A DNA stretch of 64,000 bases from the NCBI RefSeq assembly GCF_023856365.1, contig NC_064542.1:16840863-16904862 (forward strand), read 5' to 3'. A program made the translations under genes and the position numbers. Positions 40,301 through 55,400 of the stretch are shown here, piece after piece. This stretch comes from Brienomyrus brachyistius (taxonomy: Eukaryota; Chordata; Actinopteri; Osteoglossiformes; Mormyridae). A model generated the notes under the pieces. The model made no database searches and had not been told where the DNA came from. It saw nothing but the letters and a program-made list of their open reading frames with translations. Position 1 is the first letter of the stretch. The number at the start of each line of letters is the position of its first letter.

Positions 40301-43300
40301 TATCCAAACTGCCCTTGGAGTCCTTGAATACCTGCCTGGAGAATAGGGGAGCTGTCATAGCCTCAGTGATAACCTGGGGAAGACCAACTTAAAGAATTGC
40401 TTCTTTACTCAGTGATAAACCGGATAACAGCTGGCTAAAAAAATCTGTGCTCTAGGCTCCAGTAGCTTAAAGAATGTGTAGTGAAAGCACCTGTACTTCA
40501 ATAGGTGGTAAACTCACACATATCTAGTTGAAGCGCCAGTCCTTCAATTAGCGATAAACTGGGGAACAACCTATTAAAACAACTGTATTTCTGTCAGTGC
40601 CATTCTGGCGTACAACCAGTATGGAAGCTTCCATACTTCAGTTAGAGGTAACGTGAGGAACAAATTAGTCAAACCATCTATACTAGTCAGTAAAACACTG
40701 CGATAGGCCCAGTTAAAGCACATGTACTTTAATCAGGGGTAAGCCTGGATACATAAGGCTAAAACTTTCGTACTTTAGTTAGTGGTGACCTGAGAAAATC
40801 ACGCATGTGTACCTTAGTCCATGGGGAACTGGGAATCATCTGCTTTAGCAGGATAAGCGATTATAAACCTGGGGTGTAACCTGAGGGAAGCTGCTACTCT
40901 TTCACACTTACCTGTTAAATTTAATTAAATGTGAAATATACCTGATTAAAAAAGGAACAACTTTCGCTGCAGCACAGGAATACTTGTAAGCACATGAGTG
41001 TTAAATCTTTTTTAAATCTCTGTAAGCTGTTTTAGCAGATACACTGATGGTGTTAACCCCTATACTCTTTCTTAGTCAAAACTGGGCGATTCCCTACAGA
41101 AAAATCAAACCACAGTCCATCTTCCCTGGGGGTTGAAGCTGGACTGTACATGTAGGAGTGCTTACTTGGCTGCCCAGGCGAAGGGCATCCTGTACTTGCC
41201 CAGCCGCTGACATGTCTGTCTGGCTGCTTTCAGGACCTTCTGCGCAGTCTGGGGGGAAAATAGAAGCTAACATGTGACTAACAAACCACACAATGAACTA
41301 TATTTTTCTGTAGCTTAGCTACTGGAAAACACAGGCTAAACAATGTGTCCAAGATACCGGGGCAATAGGCAACACCCCTATATGCTACACATAGGCTAAT
41401 TAATATGGACAAAATAAAGTTATATGTGTGAATGATGGCTACAGGAAATACACAGGTTTATCAATGTGGTCAAACAGAGTACAACAGAGGCTACTTATCT
41501 ACATGCTGAAGAAACACAAAAATACACGTGGCCAATCGTAACTGCAGTTGTCCGTCTGACACAGTATACACAAACCTTGCTCATGTCAGAGGTCTTCGTG
41601 TAAGGCTCCGCACAGTGGGCGATGTTGTTCTGCAGCACCTTCTCGATGCGCGCCATTAGGAAGATGTCAGGGTGCGGATCAGTCACTGAGAAGATGCCCT
41701 GCGAGTGTGAGGAGGGAACAGCAACTCCAAGTGAGTTTATGAGCCATTAAAAGAAGCTACTGCCCTGTGTATATGGTTAGTCGGTTCAGAGTGCTTCCCA
41801 TAGCCAGGTACTGCTCATGACATCACCTCTACAGGAAATGAAAGCAGTGGTGACCGGCCAGCTCTCCCCTGCGTTATGATGACTTTCAAAGAGACAGTAT
41901 ATAGTCACAGTCTGCGCATGGTGACGCTCAGAGTCTTTGATGTTCACCGGAAGTCTTCACATATCCAGCTCCGTCTCCATAAGTGTGTCCGGGGACATGC
42001 TGGCACACTCCTCTGTGACTAACAAATACCCCGGAAGCCTGAGGTTTCTGCCTCCAACTAAAAACTATCCTCAGAGAGTTACGGGAGCTACACCCACCCC
42101 CACACTGCAGCCAGGCAGGTCGCAGCAGGCGGGCAGCCCCTGCCCAGGGCAGGAGACTGAGCAGGATTTCTCCACCCGTGCGCTCCGCCAGCTCCGAGCT
42201 CGCATTCCCCCCTCCCAGTGACAGGTAGGCGTGGAGGACCGCCTGGGGAGACCCAGTGCCACCTGGACACATTCCCCCCTTAAAGCTCATGCTGGCAGGA
42301 CCAGCAGAAGGCTTAGCCCTAACATTACGCTCACACACATGTATTTTAAGTGACCAGCACTGTTTGTTATTTCCAACAAAGCGGCGTATGCAGCATGTAA
42401 TTTGAACCATGCAGACGGCTGAACATTTTCTAAACTAGCTCAGATTAATTACTGCCTTCACTGGGAAGAGAAGGCCAACTACAGCACTCCGCACAGCTAT
42501 TTATCAACCACTAGGGCAACTCCTTACTCCCAAAATCTGAATTCCCTAAGCGACCTCAGTCAAAGAACGTACAGTATAAGACGTTTTATCATTCTTTTTA
42601 CATGTAATAAATGTTTTAGACAAGACTCTGAATTTAGTCCTAGTGCCTTTCATAATTTCAGCAAAAATGAGTGTCTGTCTCGCCAGTTACAGGCACCATG
42701 TGACCAGCTTGGTGGGCTGTCGTGTAACACGTGAAGCACAGTGTGGTCTACAGCTCACCCTGCTCGAAACAAACAAGGCTGCCATTGTATTAATATTTAA
42801 AAGAGATTGAGGTGAAAGACATAGGTATGATGGTATTACGGGACACCGCGGAATTTACAAATGCTGAAGGTATTATTTTTAGTAACATCAAGGAGAGGAG
42901 AGTTAAATATTTGGGCCACTTTCAAACAAAGGGCTTCGGATAATCAAAAATGTGTTCAGAAACAGACAATCTAGGTGCTAATTCCTAGATTGGGTTAAAG
43001 GGAAAATTAAGATACCGAATGTTTGTAAATGGAGGAATGAGTGTTCAGCTGCTGGCCATTAGGGGACGCTGTGCTTCATCTGTCAGGGTCTCGGTACAGA
43101 TGAGGTGTACTGTACACACCTGTGTGGGAAAGCGTAACAATGCCTCTGACGCCCTCTGCAGGACGGGTAGGTCCTTGCAGTGCCCAGTGCCTGCCTCCAC
43201 GATGGTCTGAGCCAAACCCTCAGATAGCATCTCACGCACACAGGAGGGGTTCAAGTCCACGTGGAAGTCAGCCGAGATCTTGCATCCCTTGGAGACATCA

Positions 43301-46300
43301 AACAGCGCCAGGCTGACAAAGAATGGCTCCACCTGTGGGTGGGGAGGGGTAACACAACCTGTCAGGCACGAGCATTAAGAACATAAGAAATTTATAAACA
43401 AGAGGAGGCCATTTGGCCCGTCAAGCTCCTTTGGAGAAAACATAATTAATAGCTCAGAGTTGTTGAAATATCTAGCTCTGATTTAAAGGAACCCAGGGTT
43501 TTAGCTTGCGCTACACTAGCTACACTGCTGTGTAAAGAAGTTCTTCCTCAAATTCATTTTAAAATGTTCTCCCGCTAATTTCCACTTATGGCCATGAGTT
43601 CTAGTATTTAAACTAATGTCGAAGTGGCCATTTGGCTGAACAGCATTGAGACCTGTTAGAATCTTATACACCTGGATCATGTCCCCCCTTAGTCTCCTTT
43701 GCTGGAGGCGAAAGAGATTCAGCTCAGCTAACCTCTCCTCATAAGACGTTCCTCTAATACCAGAAATCATTCTCATCACCCTACATTGCACCCTTTCCAA
43801 GGCAGCGATGTCCTTTTTAAGGTATGGTGACCAAACCTGCACACAATATTCTAGGTGGGATCTTACCAAGGAATTATATAATCGTAGCATCACCTTGACT
43901 TAAACTCCACACACCTAGAGATGTAACCCAACATTCTATTGGCCTTTTTTATTGCTTCCCCACACTGGCGAGAGTGAGACATGGAAGCATCAACATTCAC
44001 ACTGAGATCTTTCTCGTAATTAGCTACCTTTATTTCAGTGGAACCCATAAAATATCGGTATTTTATATTTCTGCTCCCTGCATGGATTACCTTACATTTA
44101 TCTATGTTAAATTTCATCTGCCAGGTATCAGCTCAGTCTGTAATGGTGTCAATATCATTAACGTAAATTAGGAACAATAGTGGTCCTAAAATTGAACCCT
44201 GTGGTACCCCACTATGAACGCAGGCTCACTGTGACATTGTGCCTCTAATAACTACTCGCTGCTTCCTGTCAATTAACCAGTTTTCGATCCAAGCCGCTAC
44301 AGTTCCCAAAATCCTTGCAGCTTTGAGCTTAAGCAAGAGCCGTTTGTAGGGGACAACATCAAAGGTCTTCTGGAAATCTAAGTAGATCACATCATAGGCC
44401 TTTTTGTGATCAATTTCTCCTGTAGCTTCCTCAAAGAACTCAAGTAAATTCGTTAAACAGGATCTACCTCTACTATATCCATGTTGGCTATCCCTCAGAA
44501 TGTTATTTGCATCCAGGTAATCTACCATTTTCACTTACATGGTACTATACCGTAATACACATAACAGCAGTGCATTTTACTACATGCCTACAATTTACTG
44601 AGTATACTGATACACAACACTAAACTGTGCTTACAGATTTTAAGAGCCTATGCATTCTGTAACATTACAGCACACTGCATCCATTCAATGCTGCATATTA
44701 ACAGGCCAGATATGTGGATTCACAGTTAGGCCCTTTACTTTCATTGTGCCAACCTGATAACCCAAGTGTTGATCAGATGCCCACCAGAGGTTGCAGAAGA
44801 AGCTATTAGGCATTAGAAAACAGCTGGGATTCTCCCAGCCTGGCAGGATGCATCACTAATCGGTGTCAAAGCTTTCCTTTCAGGACATGCCAAGAAATAT
44901 ATTATTATATAGTAATAATATTAAGCTTGTCACAGCTTCAGCAGGGGTTGTGGGGGGGGGGGGGCACCATCTCCCCAGAGCCTTGATAACATTCATTAAT
45001 TAATGCTTCAGCAAGGCTCTATCAAAAGCAAAGAAATCACTGGGCTAAGGCCCTGGAAGAGCTGTCTGCTACATCCTCTCTGTGCATCAGGAACCTCACT
45101 GTGCATCAGAAACCTCACTGTGCATCAGAAACCTCTCTGTGCATCAGATACCTCTCTGTGCATCAGAAACCTCCCTGTGCATCAGCATCCACTCTGTGCA
45201 TCAGAAACCTCACTGTGTCAGGGAGCAGAACACTGATTGAAAAATGCACTGCCTCAATGACCCTTTGAAAGCATAGTTAACATTTTCTTTTATTTCTGTA
45301 GGAAACTGAAGCTCTAGCATCCTTCAATAGACATTCGTAACACACTGTTAAACATACTAAACAGAGTGCGATACTTTAAAGGAAGTAAATAAAACCATTC
45401 AGCAAGCCTTGGACACCCTGGACCGTACTCTAATGCCATCTCTGAATTCCGGTCTCCAGATGCATGATATGTTAAATGAACCAGACATGTTGTGACACAC
45501 ATACTACATTCTAGAGTGTGTAACATGCAAAAAAAATGCTTATATAAATGTCATTACTTTCCTGTTTTTGTTTTAATACAAATGGCATTTTATTTAGCAG
45601 ACTCAGCAATTCCTTTAAATTTAAAATTAATATAATTTAATGAATATTATTTTTCGACCACTATAGCCATAAATCATGTATAATTTGGTGCCGGTGTCAT
45701 CGGCGCTGCCAGCACAGCGGCTGCCGTACATTTGTGGCTCCGCCATCGTTCTCGTTGATGGAGCACTGCAGGGAGAATGTGAGGTCCTGACAGGTGACCG
45801 CGATACGGTGACCAGCTCGCTCCTCAAACGGCTTCACGTCAGGCTCGATGCCAGAGAAGTCCAATCTCTGTGGGGGAAGAGGTGGAACATTTATTTATTA
45901 ATTGTATTTATTTATATTTAACCTTTATTTTACCAGACAAGTCACTAAAAACAATTTCTTATTTACATTAATGGCCTGGCAATGGGGCTGTTAATCCTGT
46001 GCAGCCTCTGTCAAGTTTCTAAGGTAGCAGAAATTCTATCTATACACTTGTAAAGATGTGAAAGTTGCACTAATCTCAAATTCAAACCATAACCTCAAAC
46101 AAATGCATTTTACTTATTGAGCAGATGCTTTAATCCAAAGCAACACAGAAAAAAGGGTCATTCAGTCCCAGAAGCAACTCAGGTTTACGGCCTTTCTCAA
46201 GGAACCAATGGCTGCCGAAGGGCCAACTCAAATATTCCCCTATCTTCTAGATGTTTCTCCTGTTCAGGGTCATCCGGAGCCTTATAAGTACAGTTATGCA

Positions 46301-46375
46301 CTGATCCAAGGTAACGCAGGGCACAAGGCTGGAGTACCCCCTGTATGGGATACCAGTCCATCACAGGGCTCTCAA

Positions 46376-46426
<51 letters not shown>

Positions 46427-49400
46427 CAAACACCCTTTCACACATACAATTCATTACGGGCAATAAAGAGACTCCAATTAGCCTAATTACTGCATGGCGT
46501 TGGACTGCTGGTGAGACCCTGTGTGACATGGAGAGACCACACACAGAGTGGGGGCTGGATTTTGAACCCCCAATGCTGGAGGCGTGAGGAAGCAGCGTTA
46601 CCCACAGAGTCACCACACCATCCATACAGTAAAATAAGGAAGCATGTATTGGACACAAAACAACATTAATCATACAATAATACCACAAAAGATTATGTAC
46701 ATTTAGATGTAGTATCAGGAAAAAGTAGTTACCTGTGTTTCAGGGTCCAGCATGAAGAGCCTGGGCCTGCCTTCGTTTCTGTTGATTTTATTCAGCTGGT
46801 CTGTTTCTCTTGCATACTGAAAAAGCAACAGTAAAACACCAAACGCTCTGACTTGCGATATATTAGCAGGACAAGCAGTGTACAGTGATTTAGCTACATG
46901 GTCCAGGGGATTTCCTGGAAACCTTTCTGGGCTCTATCATGCCACATTACTTGCTGCTTAGCATCAACCTGGACATTTCCCATATTTACTTATTAAACCC
47001 AAGGTCAGATGAGCCTGGAGCCCATCCCAGGAAGCAGAGAAGCACAGGGCATGCAGACTAAGGAAGTTAGCCCTTCGCCTAACCCACATCAGCTTGGAAT
47101 GTGGGTGCAAAGTGGACTGATCAGAGAAAATGCACCCAAAGTCAGTCACTGTAGCGCCCTGTCTCTGTACATGTTATTCATCACACAATAGCAGTTACAG
47201 TGAACCAGAGGACGGCCTAACATCATCACACAGGAGACGTTATAGGGCCTCAGAGGACGGCCTAACATCGTCACACAAGAGCATTTACAGGGCCTCAGAG
47301 GACGGCCTAACATCGTCACACAAGGGCAGTTACAGGGCCTCAGAGGACGGCCTAACATCGTCACACAAAGGCAGTTACAGGGCCTCAGAGGACGGCCTAA
47401 CATCGTCACACAAAGGCAGTTACAGGGCCTCAGAGGACGGCCTAACATCGTTACACAAGGGCAGTTACAGGGCCTCAGAGGACGGCCTAACATCGTCACA
47501 CAAAGGCAGTTACAGGGCCTCAGAGGACGGCCTAACATCGTTACACAAGGGCAGTTACAGGGCCTCAGAGGACGGCCTAACATCGTCACACAAGGGCAGT
47601 TACAGGGCCTCAGAGGACGGCCTAACATCGTCACACAAGGGCAGTTACAGGGTCTCAGAGAACGGCTTGACATCGTCACACAAGGGCAGTTACATGGCCT
47701 CAGAGGACGGCCTAACATCGTCACACAAGGGCAGTTACAGGGCCTCAGAGGACGGCCTAACATCGTCACACAAGGGCAGTTACAGTGAACCAGAGGATGG
47801 CCTAACATCGTCACACAAGAGAAGTTATAGGGCCTCAGAGGATGGCCTAATATCGTCACACAAGGGCAGTTACACGGCCTCAGAGGACGGCCTAACATCG
47901 TCACACAAGGGCAGTTACAGGGCCTCATAGAATCTGTTTGGGGGCAACAGAACCAACTCCTCTTTTCATGAATAAAATCACATGGAAGACCTGACATTCA
48001 CTAGTCATGCTGTAAATAACAGAATGACCCACTGTCTCCTTCCAGCAGCTCTAAGTGTATCTCAGAAAATCAGCTTCACTATGCAACCAGGAAATGCCAC
48101 TAGACTCAGCATGTTTTACACTCATTCTGAAAAGTCACATGTGAATTTCAGAAGTAAACCTGACAATAATATAGCAGCTAAGCAAAACAGGAAAGCAATG
48201 CTATTTCTAATGGATTCTCTTGCCTTCCATTGCTTAGTCAAAGGGTTCCAATGAACTTACTTTATTTTAATATGTTATTTTATTTATGTTCAGATCCATA
48301 TCATCCCATCAGAAACCATCCCCTTATGAAAAGTCCAAGTATGGGTATGGCATTAGTGCATGCAGCACACAAACAAATATTCATTCACTGCCTAAGGTCA
48401 ACTTCACATGGGTTAGGGAGTAAGCGTAGGTACTGAGAGGAAGCATGCAAGAGAGGAAGCATGCATGATGAAATGCATATTTAATTATAAATTTTAAGAT
48501 ATTAACGCATAATGATATATTGGATTGCAGGACTGGCCTGCCATTCCAGTTCCCTGCCCTGTAGATAATACCTTCATGAGCTCTGGGTGCAGACTGCGTC
48601 CCAAGCTCTCCAGCACGCTCTCCACCTTCCCCTGGCTGCTGCTGTCATCATCTGCACAGAAGACACACATAGAGAAGCAGACAATACACCATGTATCAGA
48701 ACTGCCCTGGACAGCCTTATGTCAGAGCTGCTTCTATCAGCTCATTGCATAACAATCAATCTCTTACCACTTGTACACAGAAACCTGTGAATAATAAAAC
48801 TCATTGGTACTTAACTGGTGAACAGAACTACTGGATACATGAAGGCTGGCTGAATAGACCCTGTGGCCACCTCACCCACATGACAAATAGGCATGTAAGT
48901 AAATCTGCAGGCTCCTCCACCATCCCAGGAATACATGCACCACACAACCAATCAAGATTCTCACAAAACAGATGGCTTGCATAGGGCAAGAAAGCATGGC
49001 TATAATCTCCCAAATATGGCCAAATTTAGCAAAAATATTTATTGTGAATGAGTTAAAAGTAAATGTTGCTGCTGATCTCAGATGTAATGACACAAAGGCC
49101 AGGATCTTGTAAGACAGTGATATTCCAACCATTTTTGACAGGCCCTACCTAGGGCCCAATTGATCCTGATTTACCCCCCTGCACACACAGACCCCCCTCA
49201 CCTGCACCCCATTGACATTCCTTCATGCTTTTCAACTTGAATCTGTTGTAAGAGCTGCCAAAAATATTGTGGGGAGAGTGTTTCGCATCTCTACATCCCT
49301 TCCCGGAGGAAGCCCATTACAATGTAGCGTTCACTCAATTTCTCATATCACTCTTACAAATAATTATGTATGCTGCACAGTAATTTGAAGGTAATTTGTA

Positions 49401-52400
49401 TGGTGGGTAATTCTTAGCGTGAAAACCAAGCAATGTATGAGGCTTACCGGGCAGAACCAAACATTGGGAACAAATCAAAGAAAGAAATTAAAGTTTTTTT
49501 TTCCATTTTCCTTTATCCTAGATGCCAAAATACAAATAAAACATTTATTGATGTTCATGCAGTGAGGACCAACATCAGGCTGACTAATGAGTCTCAGCTC
49601 TGTTCAAGTTGTAACAAGTACCTTACATGTTCTTGGTCTTTAAAGGCCTCGAGATATTTCACTGCTCTATAGAACATGCCCATGTGTCTAAGATAACGAG
49701 ATCTGTGCTGTAGAAGCAGAGTGTGTCTGTTTCCATTAACAGCCAGATCAAACCACACCTGCATCATATTACACTCTGTGCCATACAGTCAAAACATTAG
49801 CTAAGGGCACCATAGAAACACCAGCTGTCTCCAGTTATATGATGTGGGCATCTGTGTGAGCGTAGAGGCGCACAGGTGTGAGGCGCACAGGTGTGAGGCG
49901 CGCGTGTGCCCTTACCCAGCGCAGGCTCCAGCATGTCGGCCCCATTGCGCCGCTCCTGACCAGCCTCCGTAGTGCTTTGGAGGGCCTGTCTCAGTGTGTT
50001 CACCCAGTCCTCCATCTCTGTCTCACTATCTGCCGCCAGAATGTGGCTGTAGCGGTCCTGCATCTTCAGCTCAAAGCCATTCCGGCGCATTTTTGGACAC
50101 TTTGGGGGAAGAGTGGGGGGGTCGGGTACAGTGTATTGTTGATAAACTCGAACATCAACACTGAATACGGTCTTATGTACTTACAATCTCCTGATCTATT
50201 CCTCTGCTGTTGTAAACATTTACTGTGGTCCCTTCATAATCTTAAGCTGTGTTTCTTTAACGGATGCATATTATGGCCCAGAACAATAACAGAGTTTTAC
50301 ACACTTTTTTTAACTTCAAACACTGCACTCCACTCCAACAGAATAAGACATTAATCCTACTGCGATTCTGTAATTATACTTCGTCCAGATAGTGCCGCAT
50401 TAGTTTCACTGATGTTTCATATTTTAAGAAAATAAAACAAACAATCAAAGGCCTTGAGTCTCCCCTACCTTGAACAGGATTACAACAAATTAGGGGAGGG
50501 GGGGTTGGTTATGACGAGTTATGTGAATGTGAATTGTGGTGGTTCCTCATCATGTTTTTGTACTACAAATCACGTTAAACCTTTTCACGTTAACCATATC
50601 GATTCATAAGGTGCATTGTCAGCTGGGTCCGAATTAATTACATGCTACCTCTTGGTAATATTATTAGAAATCATGGTGTGGGGTTTCACTGTTATGCAGA
50701 TGATACACAGTTGTACATATCTGTTAACCCTGATGATACATCACTGCTATCTCGGTTAGAAGACTGTCTATTAGATATCCAGTGCTGGATGGCAAAAAAG
50801 CTTCCTTAAGTTAAACACAGAAAAAAACAGAAGTTCTGGTAATTGGTCCCAAGGCAGCAAGAAATAAGTTTCACCACCTCAACATTGATGGCCTTCCTAC
50901 ACAACCTAACACAGTGGTTAGAAATCTTGGCGTTCTTGTTGATTCATATCTATGCTTTGATGCTCACATAAGAAGTATTACTAGAACTGTGTTTTATCAT
51001 CTACGGCACATAGCCAAGCTTCGTAAGATGCTCTCACATCATGATGCAGAAAAACTAATATATGCCTTTGTAAGTTCCAGACTGGATACTGTAATGCCCT
51101 CCTATCTGGTTGGCCGTCTGGATCCTTACATAAACTTCAGCTGGTACAGAATGCAGCACCCCGAGTTCTGACAAACACTAAAAAATTGTATTGCATTACA
51201 CTGGTCTTATCCTCCCTTCATTGGCTACCAGTTAAGTCTCAGATTGACTATAAAATACTGCTGTTAACCTATAAAGCACTGAATGGCCTTGCACCAGAAT
51301 ACCTTAATGATCTGCTGACCTCATACAACCCTCCACACTTGCTCAAGGTGCAGGATATCTGTTAGTACCCAGGGTAGAAAGAGCTACGGCAGGCTGCAGA
51401 GCTTTCTCCTACAGAGCTCCTCAGCTGTGGAATGGTCTTCCACCGGATGTGCGGGATTCAGGCTCACTCTCAATATACAAGTCTAGACTAAAAACACACC
51501 TGTTTAGCTTAGCTTATAGGGACATTAGTTCTGGCTCTAGCTATTTCCTCACTCCTAGTTAGACTTATAGTGTGAGGTATAGAGCTGGGTGGAGATCGAT
51601 GTCATTGGCTTTAGATAAACTGAACTGTCAGTGCTGTCACTCTAGCTTCACCATCCCTTGTGGAACTGGAGTGCTGACATTTCAGGGACTCCCCATGCCT
51701 GCGTTCCCACTTGCCTGTCCCGCCTACTTATGCTTCCATAGCCATATCTGCCGGAGCTTGCACTTTGCACTTCATATTGCACTCAACTATCTGTTAGCAC
51801 TGCCTATAGTCTCGCCTACTTTGACTAATTGCACATTTTATTTCCCCTAACCCTCCAGGGGTCTGCTGCCTGGAGACCTCAATCTATGAAGATATTCAGC
51901 ACACCCTGCTACATGTGATGTCACCTCCACCAATGACGTCCCTGCATCCAGCTCGCTGTTCTGCCTGTGCCATCTTCCATGTATGACCCGCTGCCTTACT
52001 TCTGGTTGCCAGGCGATTGGAAGGAGAGTCGGCACTGGCTTGTCATCACCTCCCTGCTCCCCGGTTGTGCCTCAAATCCTATGATTTGGACAATGTGACT
52101 CGGCACTTAACCATCTCTCCTATTTGACTCTCCCTGCCGGCCCCTGGAGAATGGGCTCCCCCTTTGAGTCTGGTGCCTCCCAAGGTTTCTTCCTTCTAGG
52201 GAGTTTTTCCTTGCCACTGTCGCTTATGGCTTACTCACTGGGGGCTTTGGGTGAGGATGCTGTAAAGCGCTTTGAGACGATGTAATGTTGTGATAACGCT
52301 CTATACAAAAAGAAATTTTATGTTGTTGTTGTCACGCCCAGCTTGTACAATCCTCGTGTGTGCCACGCCCCCCTGATTATCCACGTGTGCTTCCCTGATT

Positions 52401-55400
52401 GTACCCAGCTGTGTCCGATTATTTTCGCCCAGTCCTGTCTATTTCAGTCCATGTCTTGCCTTCGTTCCTGGTCCGTCGTTGATGTTAGTAGTCGTCCAAT
52501 GTTTCCTGTTCCCTGCTTTCCCCGATCAAACCCCAGTTTACCCCGAGTTCCGCTTGCCTGCCTGCTTCTTGCTTGCTCGCCTGCCCGTGTGCATTACCCG
52601 CGCTCCCGGATCCTGACAGTTGTTTGGTCAACATCTGGACCGTGGGCCGGACTTTGAGAACCCCAGCTCTATACCCTTAAGCTAAGAAAAAGAACAAGAA
52701 CTGACTTTCTGAACTGACTTCTGTTGTTTTTTTCCTCTATTCAATAATGAATCTGAGCAACATTTCCCCTAATTTCTTTTGGAAACGGAAGATCTAAGGA
52801 CCCAACAAAAATGTACCTGGACAACATCGATGCAGGAGTCCAGGTAGATGGATCCTTTAGTCTCTTTGTAGTTTTTTTCATCCTTGTAAAAATTGAGAAT
52901 GTAGGAGCCGTCTGGAAGCTGAGACAGGTAGAAATATCTTCTCTTGAACACCTGCGGGCATATGTTACATGCTGGTATCAGTCTGTTCTTCAAAGCTCAT
53001 GGTTTGGAGCTAATACTTATCATGAGATCTTGGCGTCTTTGAGTCTATGCTCATGAATTTTACTTGAGAGAGTCTGGCTGCTGGATGAATTCAGCACACA
53101 CTGCTTTCACTTCTTAATTTCTTCCATTTGCATTTTTTTACATCACACTGTTGCTGAATATACCCATGCTTCTTTTGATGCTTAATTTAAAACATTTAAG
53201 TTCTTGTTCGGAGCCATTCAGAAACCCAAATTAACCCCAAAGTGTAATGAAGCTACTTACATTCTGTCAATAATACCGTTGACTACTTTGTTGCTCTAAT
53301 ACCTGGATGTTAAGAAGCCCTGTGATATAGGGAATGTCGCGGTACAAACACCAACAGGAAGTACTTCAAAACGATGATAGTTTGCTTGAGAAGAGAAAGG
53401 TTGGGTTGGTGGAGGAGTGGGGTCACTCACCCGCATGGAGACAGACAAGCTGCTATTGATGTTGGCCTTCTGCAGCCAGCCTTGTTTCATGATGCCCCCC
53501 CTCTGGGAGCAGAGTGAGGCGGAATCCTAGCAACAAAAAAGTTGTTCTGATTAGTGGTGCACTGATGTGGATACAAATATCCAAGTTTGGGGCATGGGGG
53601 GTTAGTCACATGAAACCTGCCATCCTTACATTCATGGGCCAAATAAAACCATCTTATAGCAAGAAATGCTGAATCTTCTTTCTAAGTCGGGAATATGCAT
53701 AGTGTAGCACCGGTGGGGCGCATGTCCCAGCATGCCCTGCATGTCCCAGCATGCCCCACGTGCAGTTGAAAATAGCCTTTGTTTTATTGTTGCAGTCATT
53801 GTTAATGGTTAATTCTTTATTGTTGCGCATGTGTTTACCTGTGTCTTGCGTGTACCCGGTCTGATCCTCGTGTGTAAAGCTTCCATAAATCCCCCACCGT
53901 GTACGCGTTTGGTGTCTGACAACCTTGTGTTTCTTATGTTTAATTGGGTTTTTGGTGCTTGTTGGGTGCCTGATGTAGTCCTTGTAAGGACAACTAATAA
54001 AGAACATGTTTCCCCGACAAGTGGGTCTCTGTGTCTCTCTGCTCCCGCGATGCCTCGGTCCGCTAGTCGCCACAGTATATATTCCTCGTACACCACTAAG
54101 AATAAAGGCTCAATACAATCATCTCAATTACTTTCGTAGTTATTGCTTTATCTCTGGTCCTGCTAACTTTAAATATTTGATATGTTTAAAAATACTGCCT
54201 GGCAGTTTGTCTCCGAAAACATTACAATTCAAAGCATGGTGAAATCCTCTGGGTATCAGTGACTGCTAGCAGTCAAAGAAGCTCTGTGACAGGGGTCTTT
54301 ATTGCATGCCTAAAGGACCCGGAACATTGAATGGCTTTCGAATGATCGTGGTGACAGTGCACCTGTATGTGCTGGTGCTGGAAGCCAACCCTACGGCGGC
54401 CGAGAATGTAATTACATTTAAGCCAAATGTAATTAAAAATAAAGAAACGCGCGTCTAACAGAAAAACGCGCTCCAAAGTAACAAAGCATATTATTCAAGT
54501 TTATAACAAACCTGCAAACACACTACAAACTCATAGACGCTACACAAATTAAGAAAACACTTTCATCAAAATGACAACACATGCGAACCTCATTTTATAA
54601 TACTGATTTCAAAATATAGTGCAAGCGTGTCAAACGCTTTTGAAATTACTGAAGTACTGTACAAATTAAATTACTGAACTATGTTTCTGAATTACGTTAT
54701 AATATAGTACCGTACTGTACATGAAAAATAGCTTATTGTTGTTTCGCTGCTCGTTGCTCGTTTTTAGCAGTTTATCATAAGCTTTGAAGAGTCCATATTT
54801 GGCATTGAGAGAAAATTAATTTTTTCCGTCATGTTTTATTTGCATGCAGCATTAGCCTCAGGTAGCTACACAGAAGCAGACGGACTACAGCAAGGCAAAG
54901 TAGGGCCATCAATGTAAAGTAAAAAAAAAACATAGTTAAAATTTTTTCCATATGCTGTCATGCTTAAATAGACACTACGTGACTACTAAAAACGAATTAA
55001 ACGATATTTGTACAAAAATGATTCTGTCCCAAGCTTTTTGATACATATCAGTGGTTGATCACTATAACCGTGATCACTATAAGCAGTTTCGACTGTAACT
55101 TACTTTTCATCTGTAAATTATCGCTATTGACATTGAAAAGTACGCTCGAAAAAAGCGAGCAACACAACACAAAAAAGTGAGCAACATGTTGTGTTGTGGC
55201 TATCTGCAGCGTGTTTTCGAAGTTGCGGTTGTTTTCTATATTTGCCTCACGTCTGTGAATGTGCAGCGTGTTTGAAAAATGTGGTTCGCCTGTGTTGTCA
55301 ATTTGATGAAAGTGTTTTCTTTGTTTAGTGTCTACGATTTCGCAATATGTTTGCAAATGTGTTATGAACTTGAATAATATGCTTATCTATTAGACGTGTG

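Noticed and set aside
43516..44534. Host protein-coding genes on the minus strand within intron 11
   Set aside because: The frames are parts of one frameshifted reverse transcriptase.
47130..47997. Long open frames on both strands, and a superficial likeness to a CRISPR array
   Set aside because: The units are directly adjacent with no unique spacers, and the host is a vertebrate. It is a minisatellite.
50914..51171. An independent plus-strand gene
   Set aside because: It is L2 reverse transcriptase sequence followed by the usual L2 3' end.
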